DNA of 39,006 nt from Planctomycetales bacterium (lineage in GTDB: Bacteria > Planctomycetota > Phycisphaerae > SM23-33): contig JAUVIQ010000004.1 in assembly GCA_030592655.1 (NCBI GenBank), positions 1 through 39,006 on the forward strand. The letters run 5' to 3'. Below are positions 31,716 through 39,006 of this stretch, in pieces. The notes under the pieces are model-generated. The model was not told the DNA's origin. It worked only from the letters and a program-made list of their open reading frames with translations, and made no database searches. Position 1 is the stretch's first letter; each line of letters begins with the position of its first letter. The translations under genes were made by a program, and so were the position numbers.

Positions 31716-33601
31716 GGTTGTATTTTATCAAGGATTTTCCGGCGGTGGATAAGATAGTAATCCCGCTGGATGCGGCATTGCCAATATCTTGTTTCCGGTG
31801 TCGCGTCCAGGTCGAAGACGGGCATCTCCGGCACGATGGATGAGTACATGCGCGACATAAGCCAGCCTGCCAGGTACGAATCAATCCCGGCTGGGTTGAA
31901 CTTCGCGCCGGCGAAGACGCGGTCGAACCCCGTCGGTGCACCGGCCATAGCCAGCGCCGTCAGAACCCGCCGCTGTCCGAATTCGCCCGATTTGGTCAGT
32001 GCAGCGACTTTGTCGATATACTCCCGCCGGTTCAGTATCAGCATCGCGCAGTTGTACGAACCGGCTGCAAACTGGTCGTTTAGCCCGATGAGTCTGGATT
32101 CGATTACCTCGGCCAGGCTGTCGGCTTTGTCTGTTTCACGTGCCAGAAGCGCCAGCAGGATCGTCGCGTTTGCTCGGACGGTTTTGTTGTAGATACCGGG
32201 TCCGAAAAATACGCCTCCGATTCGCCAGGCATCGTCCGTTCGGCTTTTGGCGAGGTTCCATGCCACGTAATCGCCGGCAAGGTAGATTTTGGACTCACAG
32301 GCAACCAGCAGTGATTCGTCCGCCTGTTTGCCGGCGAGTTTGAACAGTGCCGTTGCCGCCGCAGCCGACGGAACCGGCGTATCCGAGCCTCCTGCCGCCC
32401 GACCCAGGATGGTAAGCGTTCTCGACATTAGTGCCGTGTCTTTGGCGATGATTTCACGTCGATTCGCGATGGCTTCGGATGCGAGGATCATTGCGACGGA
32501 TGTTCGTGGGTGCCAGAGTTTTTCCATTACCGTGACGAAAATGTTCGCAGGCATATCGAGTTTGGCCGCTGCGTTTATTGCCGCAGCGAGCGTGGTCGCG
32601 TCGCCGCCGGTCAGTTTTTTTCTACGTAAAATGAGTCTATCGATGGTCCCCTGCTGTATGAGCGGTTTGGCCTCGTGGATTTTCAGTCTTCCCGCTGCTA
32701 TCAAGACCGAAGCGGGACTGATTTGCCCGTGTCGCTGTGAGTCCTTCAGCACTTTCATAACCGCCGGTCCGACAGATTCCTTATTAAGCATCGTCGAGAC
32801 ATACAGCAGTTTATCCAACAGGTTGCCCTTACCGGCCTTGTGTGCCGACAGTACGGCTTGGGCAATTTGTGCTGCGAACTTTTTCGGTTCCAGCCTCGCC
32901 AGTGCGTAAGCGGCAGCAGCGTGTTCGTCGTCGGTTTGAGGTTCTTCGAGGATTTTAGCGATGGCGTCCGTGCAGGTTTTTCGTCCGGCGAGGCCTGCGT
33001 CAATGGCCGCCGAGGCGCGGACCTGCGGTTTGTCGTCGCCGAGCAGTTTGGTCAGCGTTTCGTCGTCGCCAAGCCGGCACGCCAGAAGGGCTGAAGCGGA
33101 GCGAATCCCGGATGATACGTCTCCTGCCGCCAGACTAAGCGCCTTGCGGACGTGGACGTTATCGCGCCCGTCCAGAATGAGCCTGTGCAGAAAGACGCCC
33201 CTTGCCTCGACGAATCGGTCGTTATCGTCGCTGATGCAGGAGATGAATTTGACCAGGTAGAACCTGTCGAGTTGTTCGCCTTTTCGTGAGGGCGTGCGGA
33301 ATTTTCCAAGGCGGTTCAGCACGCTTACCATCGCTGAAAACTGGGCGTCCCCAGCCGAGTCAAGCCTGCTTTCTATCCGCTCAATGAGTTGAGGCCGGTC
33401 TTCCGCGACGGACACGGCCAGGACGATTCCCTGCTTGCGCCGGAGCGGGTCTTCGGAGTCGAGCATGTCGAGGATTTTCATATCCCGCACAATCGGTATT
33501 GCCACCCATGCCGCCACTACGCCCAGTATCACCGCAATCAGACTGGTCATTATCCGCCGTTGCCAGCGGTGCTGCCGAAAATAACTAAATATCGCGCCCA
33601 T
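31712..33601 (-). CDS. Membrane-anchored HEAT-repeat protein
   Basis: 629 residues; not a family I can name. A basic start and one membrane segment (MTSLIAVILGVVAAWVAIPI, about 18-37) anchor it, with the rest probably outside the cytoplasm. From about 50 the sequence is repeated helix pairs of the HEAT/armadillo type (EDPLRRKQGIVLAVSVAEDR, ASALLACRLGDDETLTKLLG, DKPQVRASAAIDAGLAGRKT, DDEHAAAAYALARLEPKKFA), a solenoid usually used for protein binding. There are no catalytic motifs. The C-terminus (FDLDATPETRYWQCRIQRDY) differs from the repeats. The stop overlaps the ispG start. The shared transcript need not mean a shared function. Confidence 0.8.
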   Translation of the reverse strand: MGAIFSYFRQHRWQRRIMTSLIAVILGVVAAWVAIPIVRDMKILDMLDSEDPLRRKQGIVLAVSVAEDRPQLIERIESRLDSAGDAQFSAMVSVLNRLGKFRTPSRKGEQLDRFYLVKFISCISDDNDRFVEARGVFLHRLILDGRDNVHVRKALSLAAGDVSSGIRSASALLACRLGDDETLTKLLGDDKPQVRASAAIDAGLAGRKTCTDAIAKILEEPQTDDEHAAAAYALARLEPKKFAAQIAQAVLSAHKAGKGNLLDKLLYVSTMLNKESVGPAVMKVLKDSQRHGQISPASVLIAAGRLKIHEAKPLIQQGTIDRLILRRKKLTGGDATTLAAAINAAAKLDMPANIFVTVMEKLWHPRTSVAMILASEAIANRREIIAKDTALMSRTLTILGRAAGGSDTPVPSAAAATALFKLAGKQADESLLVACESKIYLAGDYVAWNLAKSRTDDAWRIGGVFFGPGIYNKTVRANATILLALLARETDKADSLAEVIESRLIGLNDQFAAGSYNCAMLILNRREYIDKVAALTKSGEFGQRRVLTALAMAGAPTGFDRVFAGAKFNPAGIDSYLAGWLMSRMYSSIVPEMPVFDLDATPETRYWQCRIQRDYYLIHRRKILDKIQP

Positions 33602-33635
33602 ATTTTATGAGTGTATGTCCGCTCGCCCGCCTCCG

Positions 33636-35576
33636 TCAATCGCCAAAACGAATCCCCATCAGTTCCGACCACCGTATCAGGTTCACCATCCTCCAGATAT
33701 GCCGGTCGAACCGTTTGCGTCCCTCGGCCACCGCTTGCCATTCCTTTTGAACCTCCCGACAGTTCAACGGACTCGCCGCCGAAGCCGCATCGCTCCGGAA
33801 GATACCGTCAGCCCAGGGTCTCAGGGCGGTCAACCAGTTTTTTTCGGGCGTCTCGAAACCTATTTTATCCTTACGCTCCAGAATTTCTTCCGGAACGATT
33901 CCGCGCATTGCGCGACGGAAAAGCAACTTGCCCGTCCCGTCCGGACCGATGTGATATTCTTCAGGCAGGGACAGGCAAAACTCCGCCAGTTCCGGCGTCA
34001 GGAACGGAACGCGACTCTCGACGGAAAAAGCCATGGAGTTCCTGTCCTCGTATCGAAGTAGTTTCGGTACGCTGGTGCGGGTCAGCGTTTCATACAGTTG
34101 CTCCCTGAGCGCATCGCGCCGGAGGCATTGGCGGGGAAATTCAGGTAAAACCGATCGCCGGCGGAACCATTCGCCGTTGAGCCATTGTGGCAGAAGGTTT
34201 TGACCGATTAATCTCAAGGCTGGGGCTTTCAATTTGTCGGGCAGCATGAATGCGCCCGTATAGCACAATATCCATAATCCCCCAGCCGGTCCCGGCAGCC
34301 TCATCGCCCGTGCGAGCAGACGTGCTGCCGAAAGCAATTGTCCCTGCCTCAAAAGAGAAGTTACGCGAGCGCCTACATAATACCTGTATCCGCCCAGGAT
34401 TTCGTCGGCTCCCTGCCCGTCCAGCATGACCTTTATCCCGGCCTCGTGCGCAAGGCGAAATACGCGATACTGTGCATACATGCTCGTACCGCTTACCGGC
34501 TCGCTTTGCGCGGCGATCATGTCGTCAAGGTCGGCGACCATTTCTTCCGGCCTGATCCTGACTTTATGCGAATGAGCGCCGGACTCACCGACGATAAGAT
34601 CGACCCATTTCTCCTCGCTGATAGCATCGTCTGAAGCGACGTAACTGAACGTGCTGATCCGCAGGTCGTCGCCCTGGATATGCCGCATCGCCATGACAAT
34701 GGCTGAAGAGTCGATCCCGCCGGATAATGCCGCACCGACGGAAACATCGCTGCGAAGATGAATTTGAACGTTCCGGAGAAAAAGTTCCCGCAATTTATCA
34801 GCCGCTTCATCAAACGACAGGTCCGCCCGTCGGGAAGTGTCCATCCGCCAATAGCGGACCTGCTCCGGTTCGGAATGCGAATCGACGGGAATCTCAATGT
34901 AATGCGCCGAACGGAGCTGGCGAACGTCGGCCAGAAGGGTCTGGTCGCCGTAATCGGTAATGCCGAAACGGAGATACTCATACAAACGAGACGGATTTGC
35001 CCGACGAGCGACGTCTCGAATTTCCAGGAGTGCCCTTATCTCGCTGGAAAAGGCGAAAAACCGCTCGCAACTGACATAGTACAGAGGTTTTATCCCGAAA
35101 AAGTCGCGTACCAGCAGCAACTTACGGTCTTTGGTGTCCAGAATGACGGCAGCGAACATTCCAACCAGACGCCCGATCGCCTCATGCCCCCAATGCGCCC
35201 ACGCCGACAACAGCACTTCGGTATCACTTCGACTCCGAAAGCGGACGCCCTTCGCTTCGAGTTCTTCCCGCAGTTCCAGGTAGTTGTAGATTTCCCCGTT
35301 GAAGACGATGTGATATCGTCCATCGGGCGTGCTCATAGGCTGAGCGCCCACCCGGGTAACGTCGAGAATGGACAATCGCCGGTGCGCAAACCCGACTGAA
35401 CAGCCCCCCGGCAACTCGTCAATGCTTTGTGAAACCCGCACCTGTCCGTTCGGCGACCACGAAAGAAAACCAAGGTCGTCCGGACCTCTATGCGCCAGAC
35501 AATCGCTCATTCGCGCAAGCGTCTTCGAGTTCACGCAGGTTCCGTCGAAACGTATTATCCCGGCAATTCCACACAT
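33636..35576 (-). CDS. asnB: Glutamine-hydrolysing asparagine synthase-like amidotransferase
   Basis: 646 residues from ATG 35576; this start puts Cys2 directly after Met, as the N-terminal nucleophile requires (MCGIAGIIRFDG). An earlier ATG would bury it. Glutaminase domain: LAHRGPDDLG, FAHRRLSILD, FNGEIYNYLELREEL, RSDTEVLLSAW, VRDFFGIKPLYY. Synthase domain: the ATP pyrophosphatase loop in GAALSGGIDSSAIV, VMLDGQGADEILGGY, and KLLRYEDRNSMAFSVESRVP with FLTPELAEFCLSLP. Family members make asparagine or, in polysaccharide clusters, amidate sugar acids. The neighbours (wecB, DUF354/methyltransferase) favour the second role here (inference). It lies 50 bases downstream of wecB on the same strand. 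Confidence 0.93.
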   Translation of the reverse strand: MCGIAGIIRFDGTCVNSKTLARMSDCLAHRGPDDLGFLSWSPNGQVRVSQSIDELPGGCSVGFAHRRLSILDVTRVGAQPMSTPDGRYHIVFNGEIYNYLELREELEAKGVRFRSRSDTEVLLSAWAHWGHEAIGRLVGMFAAVILDTKDRKLLLVRDFFGIKPLYYVSCERFFAFSSEIRALLEIRDVARRANPSRLYEYLRFGITDYGDQTLLADVRQLRSAHYIEIPVDSHSEPEQVRYWRMDTSRRADLSFDEAADKLRELFLRNVQIHLRSDVSVGAALSGGIDSSAIVMAMRHIQGDDLRISTFSYVASDDAISEEKWVDLIVGESGAHSHKVRIRPEEMVADLDDMIAAQSEPVSGTSMYAQYRVFRLAHEAGIKVMLDGQGADEILGGYRYYVGARVTSLLRQGQLLSAARLLARAMRLPGPAGGLWILCYTGAFMLPDKLKAPALRLIGQNLLPQWLNGEWFRRRSVLPEFPRQCLRRDALREQLYETLTRTSVPKLLRYEDRNSMAFSVESRVPFLTPELAEFCLSLPEEYHIGPDGTGKLLFRRAMRGIVPEEILERKDKIGFETPEKNWLTALRPWADGIFRSDAASAASPLNCREVQKEWQAVAEGRKRFDRHIWRMVNLIRWSELMGIRFGD

Positions 35577-35626
35577 CAGGTCGAAACTCGTCCTCTTTTT
35601 GACGCCATAACGTCCCCATATGCCCA

Positions 35627-36781
35627 TCATTTCAGAAGTGCGATGATTTTTTCGGCACTGTGCCCGTCGCCGTAGAGGTCGGTGGGGCGGTCGGCGGGTA
35701 GCGAGCAGCCAGTCTGTTCAAATTCATCCACAGCCGCGACGATTTTCTGCGTATCAGCGCCGACGACGCGGTTACATCCAGCCTGGACCAGTTCGACCCA
35801 TTCCGTCTCGTCTCGCAGCGTAATGCAGGGTTTCTCGAACCAATATGCCTCCTTCTGCACGCCGCCGGAGTCGGTGAGGATAAGCCGGGCGTTGGCTTCC
35901 AGCGTCAGCATGTCCAGATACGCGACCGGTTCGATTAAAATAGGGGACGCTAACCTATTTTTGCTCTGGTGGCGGTGCCGAGGATGTGTACGTGAGGGCT
36001 GGGGAGGCGAAAATAGGTTAGCGTCCCCTATTTTACCTCGCGTACGCGGGTGCATGGGCAGGATAATCGGCATATCAATCTGCTCGAAGGCCTGGCCGAT
36101 ACTGTTCAAGCGGTCGGGGTCGTCGGTATTTTCAGCCCGGTGGATCGTGGCGAGGTAATACGAATTCGGCTGAAGTTTCAGCGTTTGCATTATGTCGCTT
36201 TTTTCCCGTGCGAGTTCGGTATTGAACAGGACCGAGTCGTACATCACGTCGCCGACGTTGTGGACGCCTTCGGTTATTCCTTCTTCAGCCAGGTTTCCGA
36301 CGGCAGTCGGTGTCGGGCATAGCAGCAGCGTCGAGAGACGGTCTGCGACGATGCGATTGATTTCTTCGGGCATCCGCCGGTTGTAACTTCGCAGACCCGC
36401 TTCGACGTGCGCGACGGGGATGTGGAGTTTGGCCGCTGCCAACGCGCCGGCAAGCGTCGAATTGGTGTCGCCGTAGATGAGTACCCAGTCGGGTTTGGTT
36501 TCGGTCAGGACATTTTCGAGTTTTTCCAGCATCGCCCCGGTTTGTTGGCCATGGGGTCCTGAACCGACTTTGAGGTTCACGTCCGGACGCGGAATGTGGA
36601 GTTGGTCGAAAAACACCTTCGACATATTCTCATCATAATGCTGCCCTGTGTGAACGATGTGCTCATTGAGCGTGATGGTCGTCGATGTCCGGTCAAATTC
36701 GGCGACGGCCCGGCTGACCGCAGCGGCTTTGATGAACTGTGGACGTGCGCCCACGATGGTGATTATTTTGATGCTCTTCAT
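35627..36781 (-). CDS. wecB: UDP-N-acetylglucosamine 2-epimerase (non-hydrolysing) with an inserted palindrome
   Basis: Converts UDP-GlcNAc to UDP-ManNAc for cell-surface polysaccharides. 384 residues, GT-B fold: KIITIVGARPQFIKAAAVSR, HTGQHYDENMSKVFFDQL, GSGPHGQQTGAMLEKLE, YGDTNSTLAGALAAAKL, HVEAGLRSYNRRMPEEINR, ATIHRAENTDDPDRL, LTDSGGVQKEAYWFEKPCIT. Residues about 249-282 are unlike any relative: PRTR-GKIGDANLFSPPQPS and on to KNRLASPI before LIEPVAYLDM. These are encoded by a 100-bp element with perfect 26-base inverted ends (35936-36035). The frame is kept. The segment normally holds a short helix-turn between the two GT-B strands, so the enzyme may still fold. A possible leaderless promoter lies just upstream. 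Confidence 0.92.
   Translation of the reverse strand: MKSIKIITIVGARPQFIKAAAVSRAVAEFDRTSTTITLNEHIVHTGQHYDENMSKVFFDQLHIPRPDVNLKVGSGPHGQQTGAMLEKLENVLTETKPDWVLIYGDTNSTLAGALAAAKLHIPVAHVEAGLRSYNRRMPEEINRIVADRLSTLLLCPTPTAVGNLAEEGITEGVHNVGDVMYDSVLFNTELAREKSDIMQTLKLQPNSYYLATIHRAENTDDPDRLNSIGQAFEQIDMPIILPMHPRTRGKIGDANLFSPPQPSRTHPRHRHQSKNRLASPILIEPVAYLDMLTLEANARLILTDSGGVQKEAYWFEKPCITLRDETEWVELVQAGCNRVVGADTQKIVAAVDEFEQTGCSLPADRPTDLYGDGHSAEKIIALLK
35936..36035. repeat. 100-bp palindromic element inside wecB
   Basis: Arms 35936-35961 and 36010-36035 are exact complements (TAAAATAGGGGACGCTAACC plus TATTTT); the 48-base centre is not palindromic. It is read through in frame by wecB. Confidence 0.95.
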
Positions 36782-36789
36782 CGTGCGAC

Positions 36790-36795
36790 ATCATA
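36790..36795 (-). promoter_or_regulatory. Possible -10 box of wecB, leaderless arrangement
   Basis: TATGAT on the minus strand ends 8 bases before ATG 36781. The -35 region is weak. Confidence 0.35.
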
Positions 36796-36823
36796 CAACG
36801 GATTTTCATAAACTAATAGAGTC

Positions 36824-36851
36824 TTGACCGGAGATGTTTAAACGGGACAAT
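36824..36851 (+). promoter_or_regulatory. Possible promoter for the DUF354-methyltransferase gene
   Basis: TTGACC (36824-36829), 16-base spacer, GACAAT (36846-36851), about 50 bases before ATG 36904. Confidence 0.4.
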
Positions 36852-36903
36852 CGCTTATCGAGATCGATTATTTTTGATTTGATAACTTATCGGAGCGTAA
36901 CAG

Positions 36904-38661
36904 ATGCGGTTTCTTTTCGATTTGGGTCATCCTGCGCACTTTCATCTGTTCAAGAACGTTATAAGCGTGCTGAAGGACCAGGGGCATCGCGTTTTGATAG
37001 TTGCCCGCCAAAAGGATTGCCTTCCTGAATTGCTTCGTGAATCCGGTTGGCCTCATATTTTTATTCGTCGCAGACGGCGTGGGCTGGTTTCCCTGGGGGT
37101 CGAGGCGTTGAAGGTGCTTGGGCGGGTATCGTTTGGGGGGCTTATCAAACCGGTCGATCTGATGATAGGCACTTCCATCGTGATAGGTCCGGCTTCGCGT
37201 ATGACCGGCGCAACTTCGGTGGTATTCTGCGAGGATGACGCCTCTGTGGTTCCGATGTTCGCCAAAGTTGCGTACAAGGCGTCCCATTACATTGTTACGC
37301 CGCGCTCTCTGGAGCATGAGGCTTATGGTCCTAAGCACCTGACGTACCGGGGTTATCACGAGTTGGCATATTTGCATCCTGATGTATATCGTCCCGATCC
37401 CGGTGTGCGTGAATTGCTCGGCGTAAAGCCCAATGAGAAATACTTCGTTCTTCGCCTGGTCGCGTTGACTGCCCATCACGACATCGGTCAGAAGGGCGTC
37501 AACCCTACCCAGGCGCAGGCAGTGGTTGAGCGGCTCAGCCCGCACGGACGGGTTTTCATCAGCGCCGAAGCCGAGGTTCCCGAAAACCTCAAACAGTACA
37601 TTCTCCCGACGCCGGTGGAGAAGATTCTCGACGTAATGGCCTTTGCCGAAATGGTCGTAGGCGACAGTCAGACCATGACGATCGAGGCTGCGGTAATCGG
37701 GACGCCTTCGTTACGCTGCAATACCTTCGTGGGTCGGTTGTCTGTCCTTGAAGAGTTGGAGCACCGTTACGGACTTACTGTCGGCATCAGGCCTGAGAAT
37801 TTCGACAAGGTATTCGAACAGATAGACATCTGGCTTGCCCAGGACGACCTGAAGCAGCAATGGGCACGGAAGCGAGACGTCATGCTGGAAGAATGTGTCA
37901 ACCTGAACGACTGGATGCTAAAACTGTTTGATCGTCTCGCGCATCATAAGAGTATCGGGCTCGGATTTCGGCGAGCTCAATCGAGTCGCGGTATATTCCG
38001 CTCGCGGCGCAGGCCTCAAAAGCGTGCTCCGACCCTTACCGCAAGTCCCATGGAGACCTATGGCCCACTCGAAAGGGACAAACCTCTCCAGGATAAATAC
38101 GCGATACGCGAGCCTGTCGCGCGCCATCTGGTCAGGAATTTTTTCAGGTCGATAGAGGAGTTGTTGAATATCGCCGGCGGTCGAATTCTGGACGTCGGCG
38201 CCGGCGAAGGCGACGCATACCAGTTCCTCTCGCCTGAGATAGTTGCCCGTGGCGTTACGGCGTTGGAGATTAATCCAGCCTGCTTTGCCCGCATGGCAAA
38301 GATCGCCCCTTCGCTCAAACCGGTTGAGGGTACTATTTACGAAATACCGTTTGAGGATAATTTATTTGAAACCGTGCTCTGTTCGGAGGTTCTGGAGCAT
38401 CTCGATGACCCGGACAAGGGTTTGCGTGAACTGCTGCGTGTCAGCAGTCGATGGGTACTTATCAGCGTGCCCCGCGAACCGATATGGCGGATTCTCAACA
38501 TGGCGCGAGGGGCTTACTGGCGTCAATTCGGTAACACTCCGGACCACGTGCAGCATTGGAGCAAGCGAGGTTTCATCCGTTGGGTGGAGCAATATGCCGA
38601 AGTAAAGGTCGTCCGCTCTCCGCTGCCGTGGACTATCATTCTGGCCTCACCGCGGGGCTAA
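36904..38661 (+). CDS. DUF354 protein fused to a SAM-dependent methyltransferase
   Basis: 585 residues; GGAG lies 8 bases before the ATG. Residues 1 to about 345 match the DUF354 family, a GT-B-like fold related to UDP-sugar epimerases and glycosyltransferases: MRFLFDLGHPAHFHLFKNVI, GHRVLIVARQKDCLPELL, FVLRLVALTAHHDIGQKGV, VGDSQTMTIEAAVIGTPSLR. A basic linker (RAQSSRGIFRSRRRPQKRAP) follows. Residues about 405-585 are a class I methyltransferase: motif I GGRILDVGAGEGDAYQFL (about 422-439), VTALEINPACFARM, PFEDNLFETVLCSEVLEHLD, WVLISVPREPIWRILNM. DUF354 genes usually lie in polysaccharide clusters as stand-alone proteins. The fusion suggests that one polypeptide adds or alters a sugar and then methylates it (inference). 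Divergent from wecB; its stop overlaps the TPR gene. Confidence 0.85.
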   Translation: MRFLFDLGHPAHFHLFKNVISVLKDQGHRVLIVARQKDCLPELLRESGWPHIFIRRRRRGLVSLGVEALKVLGRVSFGGLIKPVDLMIGTSIVIGPASRMTGATSVVFCEDDASVVPMFAKVAYKASHYIVTPRSLEHEAYGPKHLTYRGYHELAYLHPDVYRPDPGVRELLGVKPNEKYFVLRLVALTAHHDIGQKGVNPTQAQAVVERLSPHGRVFISAEAEVPENLKQYILPTPVEKILDVMAFAEMVVGDSQTMTIEAAVIGTPSLRCNTFVGRLSVLEELEHRYGLTVGIRPENFDKVFEQIDIWLAQDDLKQQWARKRDVMLEECVNLNDWMLKLFDRLAHHKSIGLGFRRAQSSRGIFRSRRRPQKRAPTLTASPMETYGPLERDKPLQDKYAIREPVARHLVRNFFRSIEELLNIAGGRILDVGAGEGDAYQFLSPEIVARGVTALEINPACFARMAKIAPSLKPVEGTIYEIPFEDNLFETVLCSEVLEHLDDPDKGLRELLRVSSRWVLISVPREPIWRILNMARGAYWRQFGNTPDHVQHWSKRGFIRWVEQYAEVKVVRSPLPWTIILASPRG

Positions 38662-39006
38662 CTTACTGCGTGCATTTGCTTCAGGTTTTGCCATGTGGCC
38701 GCTACGCGGTCCATCAAACCCATGTTCTGGAGCGACAGCGCCAATGCCGCCCGAACCTGCCTGTTTCCCGGCGCAAGCGAAGCCGCCTTTTCCATATGCT
38801 CAACGGCGTTGGAGAACTGCCGACGATCCGTCTGTAACAACGCAAGGCGATAGTGCAGGTCCACGTACTCGTTCTTCAGTTCCAGCGCCTGTTTGAAGGT
38901 TTCGACGGCTTGGTCTGTTTGTCCCAGTTCCTGCTGGGTAATTCCCCGCCGGATGATTGCAGCGACGTACGTCGGATTGATACGGGCGGCTTCGGTGAAC
39001 TGTTCG
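38658..39006 (-). CDS. TPR-repeat protein, 5' part outside window
   Basis: The frame is open from the right edge to a TAG at 38658, so the visible part is the C-terminus (116 codons). It holds about three 34-residue TPR units: EAARINPTYVAAIIRRGITQ, QAVETFKQALELKNEYVDLH, NAVEHMEKAASLAPGNRQVR. These helix pairs bind other proteins; no enzymatic domain is visible. It ends WQNLKQMHAVS. It is convergent with, and overlaps by 4 bases, the DUF354-methyltransferase gene. Tetratricopeptide proteins are common near polysaccharide export genes, so a role there is possible. Confidence 0.8.
   Translation of the reverse strand, partial: EQFTEAARINPTYVAAIIRRGITQQELGQTDQAVETFKQALELKNEYVDLHYRLALLQTDRRQFSNAVEHMEKAASLAPGNRQVRAALALSLQNMGLMDRVAATWQNLKQMHAVS

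Noticed and set aside
35577-35630. Longer asnB start at 35630
   Set aside because: It would hide the catalytic N-terminal Cys behind 18 residues and overlap wecB.

Overview
The window most likely comes from a planctomycete of the Phycisphaerae type. This is inference from content, not from a marker gene. The evidence is a large type II secretion/type IV pilus (T2SS/T4P) cluster with planctomycete-style pseudopilins, a ThiD2-ThiE fusion, a HEAT-repeat membrane protein coupled to ispG, and a surface-polysaccharide locus with a DUF354 protein. Base composition looks moderate and even. I see no rRNA, tRNA, CRISPR array, transposase or prophage.

Layout. 1-639 (-): exported Arg/Gly/Gln/Met-rich protein with 18-residue repeats, frameshifted near its start and running off the left edge. 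759-2120 (-): short UvrC lacking the C-terminal HhH domains. 2232-3541 (+): HicB-like protein overlapping a histone-deacetylase-family enzyme, followed by a candidate small RNA. 3834-6175 (-): glyA and the thiD2-thiE fusion. 6303-8545: membrane thioredoxin-like protein (+), family 2 glycosyltransferase (-) and ilvE (-). 8781-11142 (-): LolCDE-like permease and ATPase. 11481-12932 (-): lysS. 13067-13282 (+): ribbon-helix-helix antitoxin whose partner looks decayed. 13487-16513 (-): Gfo/Idh/MocA oxidoreductase, sugar isomerase/epimerase-like protein and aldo/keto reductase. 16774-30584 (+): the secretion/pilus operon, with a strong promoter, a long structured leader, two PilB/GspE ATPases, a pilT with an in-frame amber codon, PilC/GspF, six pseudopilins and a very long GspK. 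30618-33601 (-): HEAT protein and ispG. 33636-38661: surface-polysaccharide genes (asnB-like, wecB, DUF354-methyltransferase fusion). 38658-39006 (-): start of a TPR gene running off the right edge.

The main unexplained signal is repetitive DNA. The spaces between genes hold short degenerate arrays of 7-bp units (TCCGCAA, TTCCAAT, GTAATTC, CAATCAG, GGGACTT) and some 8-, 9- and 25-bp units, often as inverted pairs, plus separate longer palindromes. These sequences also enter coding regions. They make up most of the unusually long leader peptides of the pseudopilins, which prepilin peptidase should remove, and one 100-bp palindrome lies in frame inside wecB. Because 7 and 25 are not multiples of 3, copy-number change in these leaders would switch pseudopilin genes out of frame.

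The secretion cluster has ATPases (assembly, retraction), platform protein, major and minor pseudopilins and GspK, but no secretin or GspC/L/M-type genes here; those must lie elsewhere. Both PilB-type ATPases carry MshEN-like N-termini, the type known to bind cyclic di-GMP in relatives.
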